From Chitinophagaceae bacterium (lineage in GTDB: Bacteria; Bacteroidota; Bacteroidia; Chitinophagales; Chitinophagaceae): DNA of 64,000 bases. Each line of letters starts with the position of its first letter. Position 1 is the first letter of the stretch. Location: contig CANFLL010000008.1 in assembly GCA_947447825.1 (NCBI GenBank), positions 1 to 64,000 of the forward strand, read 5' to 3'. Of the stretch, positions 17,944 through 26,673 are shown piece after piece. The notes below the pieces were generated by a model, which was not told the origin of the DNA, ran no database searches, and worked only from the letters and a program-made list of their open reading frames with translations. A program made the position numbers and the translations under genes.

Positions 17944-18039
17944 TGTCTGAATCAGGATTAGATTGATATTAGGATTAGCAAGATTAGCTAGCTCATTAAT
18001 CCTACCAATCTTTAAATCCTGAAAATCCTGATTCAGACA
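17944..18039. repeat. Inverted repeat with perfect 16-bp TGTCTGAATCAGGATT arms
   Basis: TGTCTGAATCAGGATT at 17944-17959 is perfectly complementary to AATCCTGATTCAGACA at 18024-18039. The interior also pairs loosely through AGGATTAG and CTACCAAT segments. It is a stand-alone hairpin element between the T9SS gene and the 41-bp array. Confidence 0.8.
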
Positions 18040-18170
18040 CCCTCATCTTCCAGCTAGTCAACGTCAATCATAATATATCCATACTAGTCGCAATAAATAA
18101 GCAAATGATTTATCCTCATTTGTAGCAATGTGGAGAGTTTGGGGTTGTTGTTGGTGGCAATTGCAGCAAA

Positions 18171-18585
18171 CACTTTCATTTATTCTATTTCCAAATGCCC
18201 TTTGCACCCCTTTTCATTTTTATAGGCATCTTATTTTGAAACATTCAGCCATTAATGCTATTGGGCGTATGTTTCATTTGGGAATGCTTCCATTGACAAT
18301 GTTTCTTGGATGTTTCATTAAATACACCATCCATTAATGCTGTTTGGTGTATTCTGCTGTGGAATATGCTTCCAGTAACGTTAATGGCTGAATGTTTCAA
18401 AATAAGATGCTTGTAAAAGTGTTAATGTATTGATATTTCAAAATAAGTTGCTTATAATAGAACTAATGTATGAATGTCTCAAAATAAGATGCCTCTATTA
18501 ACGTTAATGCATGTATTCCGCATTTAATAATGCTTCCAATAAGATCATTTGGTGTTGTTTTCATTTCAGAATACATACAGTAAAA
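18171..18585. repeat. Degenerate tandem array with 41-bp period
   Basis: Unit starts fall at 18211, 18252, 18293, 18334, 18381, 18422, 18463, 18504 and 18545, which is 41 bp each except one unit of 47 bp. A typical unit starts TTAATGNNTGAATGTTTCAA and continues AATAAGATGC. The unit near the left end is inverted: 18226-18255 is a perfect 30-bp reverse complement of 18381-18410. Because 41 is not divisible by three, no peptide repeat is encoded. The array fills the gap between the divergent T9SS gene and the unknown gene at 18775. The remaining 190 bp before that gene hold no feature I recognise. Confidence 0.8.
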
Positions 18586-18774
18586 TGAACTGGTTTTCTG
18601 ATAAAAATATTTATTTTTCGTTATTACTCGGAATACCAAGTATTGTGCTTTTAATAGCCTACTTTCGAAAAATAAAATTATCTAGATAAAGGACGACCTA
18701 ATTAACCGCCCCTCATTTCCCTAGTTTCATAAGTCTATTCAAAAAGCATTTAATCACTTTTTAAAGCATGAATC

Positions 18775-19725
18775 ATGGCGGGATTATTCGTTAACCATTT
18801 CGAATTGGCAACAAGGGGCAGCTCTACAGTAGCAGCTTACCTATTTAAACAACACGTGGACAGTTTGTTTGCCGATAGCGCAACAGTACCCATTGCATTG
18901 ATCTGTTATAACCGGGCAAATCCTAAGTATTTAATTTACAATGCCTGCACCATCACCCACACCAGCCAAACAGGCAAACAGAGTGGTAAGGTATTGAGCA
19001 TGAAGACCATTCTATTTGGTATGCCGGCACATGTGGATGATTGGGAAGCAAAAATAAAAAGTGTATATAAGGCAGGTTCATCAGAATTTAAGGCACTGTT
19101 TCCTAAAGGTAAAGCTCAGTTCAACACCGGAGGACAACAAAAAAGGGTGGATGCAGTGGCCGCATTGCTAGAAACCATCGGCTCGGATGCCAGCCTGGCG
19201 GCGGTAAAGGTGCTTGTGCAGGCTTTCTATGATACTATGCTTGCGGCTTTTGGCACAAAGGACGTGTCTGTTGAATCTACTAAAACAGATAGTATAGCAA
19301 CCGAAAAAGCACGGAAGGCCATGTGCAATGTGATGCAGGGTAATCTTGGATTGATAACGGATGAGTTTCAGGATGACCTGACACTGGGCGAGAAGTATTT
19401 TGATGAAGCTTATATGGGTAACAAGTTGCAGATGATTTTTAACTTGATTGTAAAAATGCTCTCCACTAAAAAAATATTGAAACGCACATTTGCCAATCCA
19501 CTCACACAAAAATTGCAGATTATAAACAACCGCAATACCACGTTGTACCTGTTTTTATGTGCTAATAAATTGGGGATTATGGGAACTGTGTTTGTAACGA
19601 TTTTACCTCTCAGTACCTCTACTCATTTATTAACCGCATTCGGAGACCCTACCACAGAAACATTCCTGAAAGCATACAATACTGATGATAAGATAAAGGC
19701 TGATATTACGGTAAAAGTTCTTTAG
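18775..19725 (+). CDS. Protein of unknown function
   Basis: I do not recognise this 316-residue protein. It has no signal peptide or membrane segment. The first 75 residues mix short strands with polar loops; residues about 85-150 contain a Lys/Ala-rich helical stretch (AKIKSVYKAGSSEFKALFPKGK); residues about 120-240 are mostly helical; the last third is hydrophobic and strand-like (TLYLFLCANKLGIMGTVFVTIL). The composition resembles small cytosolic proteins of Bacteroidota that carry a helical domain, but no motif is diagnostic. It is monocistronic, has a clear terminator at 19758-19791 and is preceded by the 41-bp array, so its expression could be influenced by that array. Confidence 0.65.
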   Translation: MAGLFVNHFELATRGSSTVAAYLFKQHVDSLFADSATVPIALICYNRANPKYLIYNACTITHTSQTGKQSGKVLSMKTILFGMPAHVDDWEAKIKSVYKAGSSEFKALFPKGKAQFNTGGQQKRVDAVAALLETIGSDASLAAVKVLVQAFYDTMLAAFGTKDVSVESTKTDSIATEKARKAMCNVMQGNLGLITDEFQDDLTLGEKYFDEAYMGNKLQMIFNLIVKMLSTKKILKRTFANPLTQKLQIINNRNTTLYLFLCANKLGIMGTVFVTILPLSTSTHLLTAFGDPTTETFLKAYNTDDKIKADITVKVL

Positions 19726-19757
19726 TTAGATAGGAATTATAAATTTTGAATTATTGG

Positions 19758-19791
19758 AAAGCCCTTGAATCGAATGTTTCAAGGGCTTTTT
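19758..19791 (+). terminator. Intrinsic terminator after the unknown gene
   Basis: AAAGCCCTTGAA pairs with TTCAAGGGCTTT around a short loop and is followed by a T run on the plus strand. Confidence 0.85.
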
Positions 19792-19943
19792 ATTTGCAAC
19801 TAATTATGCTCCATCACGCAATTCAACCATCTCAATTCTTACAATGTTAACTAATTAGTCACCTTTGCTTCTTGAAAAGGCAAATTGTTACGTACGGTGA
19901 TTCCTTCATTAACTTTTAGGTCTCTTTAGGAAAACGTGAACAG

Positions 19944-20210
19944 TAGAAAATAGACTATGTTTTTGAAATGGTAAAGAGTGTTGACCAAATTCCCCAACGC
20001 TTTTTAAACATTTAGAAGGTACTGACGGATTATATGAAATAAGGGTTGAATTTGCTGGCAATGCCTTTAGGGTATTTTTTTTTTGATGAAGGACGATTGG
20101 TGATTGTTATCAATTCTTTTCAAAAGAAAACGCAAAAGACGCCAAAGCAAGAACTGGAATTGGCTTTGAAATTAAAGAAGCAATATTTTATTGATAAGAA
20201 AAACATTTAA
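19944..20210 (+). pseudogene. Decayed HigB-type toxin gene
   Basis: Translated across frames the stretch reads FEMVKSVDQIPQRFL, then KHLEGTDGLYEIRVEFAG, then DEGRLVIVINSFQKKTQK and PKQELELALKLKKQY, which is the pattern of HigB/Gp49-like ribosome-dependent mRNA interferases (family PF05973). The frame is broken at least twice: one base is missing before KHLEG, and a run of ten T residues near 20075-20084 is one base too long. No intact start codon leads into it. It pairs with the decayed antitoxin that follows. Confidence 0.75.
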
Positions 20211-20525
20211 TAATTATTGAAAACACAGCAGTAGCAAAAAATGAGATAACCTCTTGGGATAGTCATCTGGATAAGAAATATGGCAAAAGCGGAACAGATT
20301 CAAGAGAAGCATTTGAAACAAAAGCCTATGCATTTATTGTGGGGAAATATTAAAGGAAGAAAGGGCGAAAGCCAAGATGACACAAGCCCAACTTGCTGAG
20401 AAAACTGGAATCAAGAAGAGTTATATATCTAGAATTGAAATGGGCGTGCAGATATTCAGCTTTCCACACTATACAGAATAATAGAACAAGGGTTTAATAG
20501 GAAACTAGAATTTTCAATTAAATAA
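20211..20525 (+). pseudogene. Decayed HigA-type XRE antitoxin gene
   Basis: Across frames it reads NEITSWDSHLDKKYGKSGT, then ILKEERAKAKMTQAQLAEKT with GIKKSYISRIEMG, then DIQLSTLYRIIEQGFNRKL. This is the HigA antitoxin pattern with its helix-turn-helix. There are at least two frameshifts and no ATG in the first frame. Order toxin-antitoxin is that of higBA. Confidence 0.75.
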
Positions 20526-20557
20526 CTATTTAATTTAAACCTTAAAATTTAAAACTA

Positions 20558-23500
20558 TCATTTATCCTCTACTTCATGCAACGAGTCGGCATCGCTGCCC
20601 CTTTTTAGTTTGATGATTGGGTTGGCCTGACTTCCTGTAACGCTGAAAGGAATACCAAAAATACCCAAAGGAGGTAGCCCTACTCTTCCCTTTAGGTTAT
20701 ACTTTCCATCGAGGCTCACCTGTCCTTCAAACCTTGGTCGGAAGCCTGCAATCTTCATCTTGGTTCTTTCGATGGTCATTATATTGTTATTGATATTAGA
20801 TTTTATGTCCACCTTCGATAAGTCGGGGTTTTTCAAACCATCCTTTTCGGTAGCCGTACTAACAGCGTCCATCAGCTTCATTCCTTTCAGCTTCACTTGC
20901 TGCAAACTCAATACCCCACTGCCTTTAATAGATGGCATAATGGGGTGCATATTAGCATCGAGCTTGCCAGCCAATTGATAATTGAGCGACACAATGCCTT
21001 GCACCCCTTTGGCCGAGGTAGCCATCTGCCTGAATAACGGGATGCCATCATAAGCCTTTTTAATGTCGAAGTCTTTAGCGTTTACCTTAAAATCGAACAA
21101 TGCCTTCAAGGGTGTAACAGTATGATAAGTAGCATCCATTACTGCACGCGCACCTACTATCATAAAGCCACTTTGCACCATCTTCAGGCTGCCACTATCC
21201 ACTAAAATATTCCCAACAATACTATCTATGATGATGCCCGAATAGTTTGTTTTGGCAATACTGGCATTGAAAGAAACAGAGAGATTCTTAGGAACCATCA
21301 CCACACCCTTGGCAGAGGAAGCAGGCGCAGCTGTAGATGTTGGGCTAGAAAAAGCCATAAACTCATTCACAAAGAGGTATTTACTCTTCAGGTCGAAGTT
21401 GCCTTTAAGTACCGCAGTGTCTTTTAGGGCATAGTTAACCACATTGTTCAGGTAACCATTCAGCACAAAATCCGATTTGCCATAAGTAGCCTTAAACTTA
21501 TCGAACACCATCCTGTCTTGGTCAAAATGAAAAGCCCCATCCTGTATATTAAACGGCTTAGGGAACAACTCGGAGGTAAGCGTAACATCTTTAATAGTCA
21601 ATGTACCCTTATTAAATAACTTGTTATATAGTCCTGCCGTTGCATCGCTTTGCAAGCCCCTCAATGCTAGGTCGGCTTTTATCAAACCCTTTACACCATA
21701 GCTTTTCAGTGCAAATACCTGATATATCTTACCAATATCTATCGTTCCGTTAGAACTGATATTGTAGCGAACATTGTTTAAATTCTTCACGTCTGCTTTC
21801 ACAGAAAAGGGTTGCCCTTCAAACACCAATGAGATTGGCAAAACAGAGATGCTAACATCTTTGGGTGACGATGATTTGCTAACCACCTTTGCAGATACCT
21901 GTATCTTTTCTATTGGATGAGGATAGTATTTGGTCTGGATAGAACCATCTTTCAGGTTGAAGCTGGCATTCACAACAGGATAAACTTTCTTTTTCATATC
22001 CAGTATTCCCTTCGCCTGCACATCTGCCAATACATCGCCTTTTAATGAAATACTATCCAATGGATAAAACTGTGGAATATCCTGTAGGCGCAACATACCC
22101 TTTAAATCTGCATCCACATTAAATATCTCTGCCCCCTTTAGCTTGATATAACCCTTTAAATAGTTATCTAAAACATTGGCATTTATGTTCTGCATATCTA
22201 TTTCTGTGTGCTTATAATCATTATCCGCACAAACAGCATTCAGGTTAAAAGCAATGTGTTCCAAAGCCTTTGGCAACAAAGGATATTTGATAAATCCATC
22301 AGCAAAAGAAGAAGTAAACTTAAACGATGGGATGCTAGCAATAACTGTATCCTGGTGTTTTTCCTTACGAACATTGCCTGTGGTATAAGTAATTACTTTT
22401 TTAAAATACTTGCCAGCAGCATCCCCTTCCATGGTATATTTTCCCTTCATTTCCAATCCTTTGATGCCTATGGCAGATTGCAGTTTGCCCAAATCCATCT
22501 CGGCTTTAAGGTGTGCTTTAATGAACGGAGTATCTACACCAACAATATGCATGTCGCTTTTTAGGTAGCTTTTATCAACCATAAAAGAAAGAGAATCCAT
22601 ATCCATATAAAGGCTATCCATATTTAGTTGTGGCAATCGAGTATTGAAATTCAAGTACAAGTTTGTGAGAGCGGTTGCGGCTTTTTCATGATCTAAGTAA
22701 CCATCACGAATCTTGATGCCAAATAATACGGTTGGCTTTAAATTCTGCGCAGCTACATATTTACCTTTCAAACTAAAGTTTACATCAGTCTTTCCCTTAG
22801 CATCCATTTTGGCAAACCACGGTGCATAAGCCGGCGGAATGGCAGCTAACACATCATATAAATCTGCGTTTACCGAATTGATATTAAAATCCATGTCATA
22901 CCCATCCTTCACAAATTCAAAACGTCCTTTAAAGTCAATAGGAAGATTATTAAGCGCAATATCATTTTTCTCAAAAACAAACGCCAGAGAAGTAGTATTA
23001 ACCTTGGTAACCAGATCGGCCTTCAGCTTTTTAGAACTGATGTAATGGGCATTATTAAACGTGAAATCAAAAGATTCTACCGACATTTTAGAACTCAAAT
23101 CGAATATCGCTTTCGTTAAATCCCCCCTCCCCAAATAGTTAAGATTCTTAGCCACCACCACCATTTTAGTCGATTGGTCATTATAGTGAATGTCTGTATT
23201 GTCTAGTTCTATCTTATCTATCTTAAGCGAAGCACTACCCTGTGAAGTATCAGCTTTGCTATTTTTGGCAGTGTCTCCCTTGTACACATTATAATTTGCT
23301 TTACCGGATGAATCCACCTTTACATCAATATCTCCTTTGGTAACATAGATTTCGTCGATACCAATTTTTTTGGAGAATACAGATTTTAGGTTAATGCCCA
23401 GTGCAACCTCATTAGCAGACACAAGGGTGTCTTTTTCGAAGGGAGCCGCTCCTTTTAGCGTAAAATCATACAGAGTTAGCGTTAATGAAGGAAAGTGATT

Positions 23501-23695
23501 GAAGAAAGATAAACGAGCTTTAGAGAAGTTCAATTCCCCATTGATGGTACTGTTCGTCCACTGTTTTATTTTTTTAGAAACTGTTCCAGGGAACAAGAAA
23601 GGCAATAAAAACATCAATACAAGTATAGATAGTAAGGCGATGCCACTTATTTTCAGGAATTTAAAGATTGCTTTTGAAGAAGAAGATTTATCCAT
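20558..23695 (-). CDS. AsmA-like outer-membrane biogenesis protein
   Basis: The 1045-residue protein has one N-terminal membrane anchor (about 15-36, ISGIALLSILVLMFLLPFLF) followed by an AsmA-type N-domain (INGELNFSKARLSFFNHFPSLTLTLYDFTL). It continues with repeated beta-rich segments up to an AsmA-like C-domain (about 850-1010, LNYQLAGKLDANMHPIMPSIKGSGVLSL, GFRPRFEGQVSLDGKYNLKG). AsmA-family proteins (with YhdP and TamB) form periplasmic lipid-transfer bridges between the two membranes; by homology this one is anchored in the inner membrane and faces the periplasm. It is monocistronic. Length is usual for the Bacteroidota form. Confidence 0.85.
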   Translation of the reverse strand: MDKSSSSKAIFKFLKISGIALLSILVLMFLLPFLFPGTVSKKIKQWTNSTINGELNFSKARLSFFNHFPSLTLTLYDFTLKGAAPFEKDTLVSANEVALGINLKSVFSKKIGIDEIYVTKGDIDVKVDSSGKANYNVYKGDTAKNSKADTSQGSASLKIDKIELDNTDIHYNDQSTKMVVVAKNLNYLGRGDLTKAIFDLSSKMSVESFDFTFNNAHYISSKKLKADLVTKVNTTSLAFVFEKNDIALNNLPIDFKGRFEFVKDGYDMDFNINSVNADLYDVLAAIPPAYAPWFAKMDAKGKTDVNFSLKGKYVAAQNLKPTVLFGIKIRDGYLDHEKAATALTNLYLNFNTRLPQLNMDSLYMDMDSLSFMVDKSYLKSDMHIVGVDTPFIKAHLKAEMDLGKLQSAIGIKGLEMKGKYTMEGDAAGKYFKKVITYTTGNVRKEKHQDTVIASIPSFKFTSSFADGFIKYPLLPKALEHIAFNLNAVCADNDYKHTEIDMQNINANVLDNYLKGYIKLKGAEIFNVDADLKGMLRLQDIPQFYPLDSISLKGDVLADVQAKGILDMKKKVYPVVNASFNLKDGSIQTKYYPHPIEKIQVSAKVVSKSSSPKDVSISVLPISLVFEGQPFSVKADVKNLNNVRYNISSNGTIDIGKIYQVFALKSYGVKGLIKADLALRGLQSDATAGLYNKLFNKGTLTIKDVTLTSELFPKPFNIQDGAFHFDQDRMVFDKFKATYGKSDFVLNGYLNNVVNYALKDTAVLKGNFDLKSKYLFVNEFMAFSSPTSTAAPASSAKGVVMVPKNLSVSFNASIAKTNYSGIIIDSIVGNILVDSGSLKMVQSGFMIVGARAVMDATYHTVTPLKALFDFKVNAKDFDIKKAYDGIPLFRQMATSAKGVQGIVSLNYQLAGKLDANMHPIMPSIKGSGVLSLQQVKLKGMKLMDAVSTATEKDGLKNPDLSKVDIKSNINNNIMTIERTKMKIAGFRPRFEGQVSLDGKYNLKGRVGLPPLGIFGIPFSVTGSQANPIIKLKRGSDADSLHEVEDK

Positions 23696-23739
23696 CGGTA
23701 GGGTATAATTATTCTGGCAAATTAACTGAAATAAGTAAT

Positions 23740-23945
23740 AGGAATGTGGGAAATATGATATAGGAAATGTGGAATATGAAGTATAAAATAGGATATTGGA
23801 AATAGGAGATATGAAATAGGGGATAGGAAGTATAAAATATGAAGTAGGAGATAAGAAGTAGGTTGAAATTAACTTTTTAAATAATTTACATAGCTTAATC
23901 CCTATTACTTACAACCTAATTCATATCTCCTATTTCATTTATTAC
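23740..23945. repeat. GGAGATATGAAATAGG-type simple repeat with inverted end
   Basis: Purine-rich variants of GAAATAGGAGATATGAAATA recur over 23740-23863, and the complement TTCATATCTCCTATTTCAT occurs at about 23920-23940, so a long stem can form in the spacer between the AsmA-like and malectin-like genes. Confidence 0.7.
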
Positions 23946-24625
23946 TAATTCAATCTTCTCACTTTTATTGCATTTAAGAATGTAGCTCCTTTTTCTTGTT
24001 CAAATGAAACAGTAAGCCCATTTTGTTCTTTTGCCTGAACAACAAAAGTTTTAGTGATGGCATTCAATGCCCCATATTGAACTGCAGGACAAAAATCTTC
24101 TATTACTTTCTTTCCATTTATTAATACATTGAACTGACTGATGTCCTTGCTTCTTTCTTGCGAATCGTTTACATCATACACTTCCTTAATTTGCTTATTT
24201 CCTAAGTCGGCAAAATGTAGTTCTACTTCATATTCTCCATCAGTTACATCAAATTTATAAGCAGATAGTCCATATCGGAATGTTTGGTACAACGGCACAT
24301 TACGTGTAAGGTTTACCTCCGATTGATGGCCAATTCTGGTTTCAGAAGACCTAAATAATTCTCCGCCCACATAACCAAAACTCCCACTTTTATAAGCTTG
24401 GTCTGGCAACCAAGTAGTATTGTTAATAGGGTCGTAGAAAAAACAATTGCTGCCCACATTAACCGCTAGCTGAAAAGCTTTGTTATGCATTTGATTTAGT
24501 ATGGCAGGAACAATTTCAAAATCTATTTGCATAGCATCTTCGCAAGTTGAATGTTCATTTACACCTCTTGCCATTAATGTGTTTCTTCCATTAACAAAAG
24601 GAATATTCCAAGGCGAGTATGCCAC
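23945..24625 (-). CDS. Malectin-like domain protein, likely 5'-truncated remnant of a GH2-type enzyme
   Basis: The 226-residue product lacks a signal peptide. Residues 1-40 (SPWNIPFVNGRNTLMARG, DAMQIDFEIV) resemble the Ig-like or DUF4982 module near the end of family 2 glycoside hydrolases, and residues about 48-225 form a malectin-like carbohydrate-binding domain (LAVNVGSNCFFYDPINNTTW, YEVELHFADL, FNVLINGKKVIEDF, ALNAITKTF, FLNAIKVRRL). In Bacteroidota this pair normally sits at the C-terminus of much larger beta-galactosidases, so I infer loss of the catalytic part. The only start is a GTG at 24625, directly preceded by an in-frame TAG. It may be an expressed fragment or a relic. Confidence 0.6.
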   Translation of the reverse strand: MAYSPWNIPFVNGRNTLMARGVNEHSTCEDAMQIDFEIVPAILNQMHNKAFQLAVNVGSNCFFYDPINNTTWLPDQAYKSGSFGYVGGELFRSSETRIGHQSEVNLTRNVPLYQTFRYGLSAYKFDVTDGEYEVELHFADLGNKQIKEVYDVNDSQERSKDISQFNVLINGKKVIEDFCPAVQYGALNAITKTFVVQAKEQNGLTVSFEQEKGATFLNAIKVRRLN

Positions 24626-24737
24626 CTAATATGGCAAGGATTTGTACAAGACTCGTCCAAAACAATGCTTTGTACATCTGTATTTCTAAACGATGGATTT
24701 CATCTTTTACAAAAGGTTGTGTAGCTAGTGTAGACAT
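24591..24737 (-). CDS. Small membrane protein with N-terminal helix
   Basis: A 48-residue frame reading MSTLATQPFVKDEIHRLEIQ, then MYKALFWTSLVQILAILGGI and ending LALEYSFC. A charged amphipathic helix precedes one membrane segment (about 25-44), a layout common in small coiled-coil membrane proteins of unknown function. It overlaps the start of the malectin-like gene by 35 nt in another frame. The last few residues may derive from the truncation junction. Confidence 0.45.
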   Translation of the reverse strand: MSTLATQPFVKDEIHRLEIQMYKALFWTSLVQILAILGGILALEYSFC

Positions 24738-24802
24738 ATTGTAAAGTTATAGTAGTTCATGCTAAACATTAGATAAACTATTTCAGGAACAAAATTGTCT
24801 TC

Positions 24803-25978
24803 CTACATCGCAGTTACTTCTACTATCAAGAACTTAAGATAATTAGTGTTCTCCAATCCCCAAATAATGGGATGATCGCTTGCTTGTGCCTTGAAGGTAA
24901 CTTGTCTTATCCGTTTCTTGGCATCCCTGGCAGCCGCAGCAATGGTATCCAAAAACAATTCAGGCGATACTAGATTCGTGCAACTACTTGTTACTAAGAA
25001 GCCGCCATTTTTCACTAGTTTCATTCCCCGAAGGTTTATTTCCTTGTAGCCAGTAACTGCCTTACCAATACTTTCCCTACTTTTAGTAAATGCTGGAGGA
25101 TCTAGCATCACCACATCATATTTCTTTTCTTCCTTATCCCATCTTTTCAGGGCATCAAAAGCATTCATGGCTTCAAAATTACAGATGCCATCTAGTCCAT
25201 TCAAAGCTGCATTCTTATTGGCTTGATCTACCGCTTGTTCGCTAATATCAATACCATAAACAGACTTGGCACCATAACCTGCAGCATGAATTTCGAAGGT
25301 TCCTGTGTAGGTAAATGCGCCTAGCACATCAGCTCCTTGAGCAATTTGTTTGATTGCTCTTCGGTTATCTTGTTGATCAAGAAAGTAGCCTGTCTTCTGT
25401 CCATTTTCTATATCAACATTAAACTTAAAGCCGTTTTCATTGATGACGATATTAGTATCGAATGGTTCAGTTAGGAAACCTTTTTGCTGCGTCAATCCTT
25501 CTAGCTCTCTTACTGGCACATCATTTCTTTCATAAATACCTTTAGGGCTAAATATTTCTTGCAAGGCATTCACAATGGCAGGTTTCCATCGCTCAATACC
25601 GAAAGAAAGTGTCTGGATAACAAAATAGTCATTGAATTTATCTATGATTAATGCTGGCAGATAATCGGCTTCGCCAAATACTAGTCGGCAGTTTTCAGTA
25701 TAGCCCAACTTCTGACGATACTTCCATGCTTGTTTTATTCTGTTCAGAAAGAAATCATCATTAATGTTTTCATGTTTGCGTGTTAATAACCGAATGGCTA
25801 TTTGCGATTGTTGATTAATATAACCACGCCCCACATACTTTTTATCATAGTAAAATACTTCTACAATATCTCCTGCGGCGGGCTCGCCCACTATCTTTTC
25901 TATTTCATTTCCATATATCCAAGGATGTCCATTGGCAATACGTGGTGCAATCTTACGCTTTAAAAACACTTTTGTCAT
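24803..25978 (-). CDS. rlmI: Class I rRNA (cytosine-C5) methyltransferase, RlmI type
   Basis: The 391-residue protein has an N-terminal PUA-like domain (MTKVFLKRKIAPRIANGHPWIYGNEI), a linker domain with GEADYLPALIID, and a SAM-binding domain starting GQKTGYFLDQQDNRRA. The catalytic region shows VVMLDPPAFTKS and the conserved Cys in FLVTSSCTNLV. RlmI methylates C1962 of 23S rRNA in E. coli; substrate identity here is by homology. Motif I reads GAFTYTGTFEIHA where many homologues have NCFSYTGGF, a small deviation. The start codon is 13 nt after a TATATTCG box. Confidence 0.85.
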   Translation of the reverse strand: MTKVFLKRKIAPRIANGHPWIYGNEIEKIVGEPAAGDIVEVFYYDKKYVGRGYINQQSQIAIRLLTRKHENINDDFFLNRIKQAWKYRQKLGYTENCRLVFGEADYLPALIIDKFNDYFVIQTLSFGIERWKPAIVNALQEIFSPKGIYERNDVPVRELEGLTQQKGFLTEPFDTNIVINENGFKFNVDIENGQKTGYFLDQQDNRRAIKQIAQGADVLGAFTYTGTFEIHAAGYGAKSVYGIDISEQAVDQANKNAALNGLDGICNFEAMNAFDALKRWDKEEKKYDVVMLDPPAFTKSRESIGKAVTGYKEINLRGMKLVKNGGFLVTSSCTNLVSPELFLDTIAAAARDAKKRIRQVTFKAQASDHPIIWGLENTNYLKFLIVEVTAM

Positions 25979-25983
25979 AGCAG

Positions 25984-25991
25984 CGAATATA
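25984..25991 (-). promoter_or_regulatory. -7 box TATATTCG for rlmI (leaderless)
   Basis: TATATTCG on the minus strand starts 13 nt before the rlmI ATG and overlaps the outer end of the inverted repeat at 25990-26070. Confidence 0.45.
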
Positions 25992-26070
25992 GTTGTTAGT
26001 GGTTAGTAATTAGACGTCAGCGATTTGCGAAACACCTTACTAATCACTAATTACTAACCACTAACAACTA
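25990..26070. repeat. Perfect 24-bp inverted repeat of the TTAGTTGTTAG family
   Basis: 25990-26013 (starting TAGTTGTTAGTGGTTAG) is the exact reverse complement of 26047-26070, with 33 nt between the arms. It lies between the divergent rlmI and trxA genes, so it is not a shared terminator; it belongs to the same family as 10684-10800. Confidence 0.9.
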
Positions 26071-26161
26071 AAAGAAAGTCTTTCTGTCAGGTTTTTACTG
26101 CATTCTCGTCATATACATACAATGTTGAAAAGTCATTTATGCACCCTGTATGCTTTGGGTG

Positions 26162-26169
26162 TATATTTG
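26162..26169 (+). promoter_or_regulatory. -7 box TATATTTG for trxA
   Basis: A perfect TAnnTTTG match 64 nt before the trxA start codon; the implied leader is about 50 nt. Confidence 0.5.
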
Positions 26170-26225
26170 ACAACTGTACGGGAAATTGGAGAATCACCTC
26201 AATAATAAATTTAAAATTAAAGAAA

Positions 26226-26543
26226 ATGGCTTTAGAATTCACAGACGCAAACTTTCAATCTGAAGTATTGGAAAGCACCACATTAAACGTAATTGACTTT
26301 TGGGCAGAATGGTGCGGACCTTGCCGTGCAATAGGACCAGTTATCGAAGAGTTGAGTAAAGAATACGCAGGAAAAGTGAAAATTGGTAAAATAAATGTGG
26401 ATGTAAATCCTAATACCAGCGTAAACTATGGCATCACTTCTATACCTGCCATCTTGTTTATTAAAGATGGAGTGGTGGTTGACAAACAAATTGGTGCTGT
26501 GCCTAAAAGTGTTTTGGATAAAAAAATTCAAGCACATTTATAA
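26226..26543 (+). CDS. trxA: Thioredoxin
   Basis: Small cytosolic disulfide reductase, 105 residues. The active site WCGPC is at residues 29-33, preceded by FWAEWC, and the cis-proline loop is TSIPAILF. I start at MALEFTDANF (26226) because upstream in-frame residues are not thioredoxin-like and the promoter box lies between them. It is followed by a terminator, so it is a single-gene transcript. Confidence 0.95.
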   Translation: MALEFTDANFQSEVLESTTLNVIDFWAEWCGPCRAIGPVIEELSKEYAGKVKIGKINVDVNPNTSVNYGITSIPAILFIKDGVVVDKQIGAVPKSVLDKKIQAHL

Positions 26544-26562
26544 TCAGTAAGGTTAAATAAAT

Positions 26563-26592
26563 AAAGGCTTCCTATTAATGGAGGCCTTTTTT
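26563..26592 (+). terminator. Intrinsic terminator of trxA
   Basis: AAAGGCTTCC pairs with GGAGGCCTTT (one G-U type mismatch) and is followed by a T run on the plus strand. Confidence 0.85.
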
Positions 26593-26673
26593 ATGTCTAT
26601 CACCCAGTGCCTTAGTGGCTAAATAAAAATGGATATAGCCTCGGATGTACTGAGAAAACTGAAAAAAAATTAT

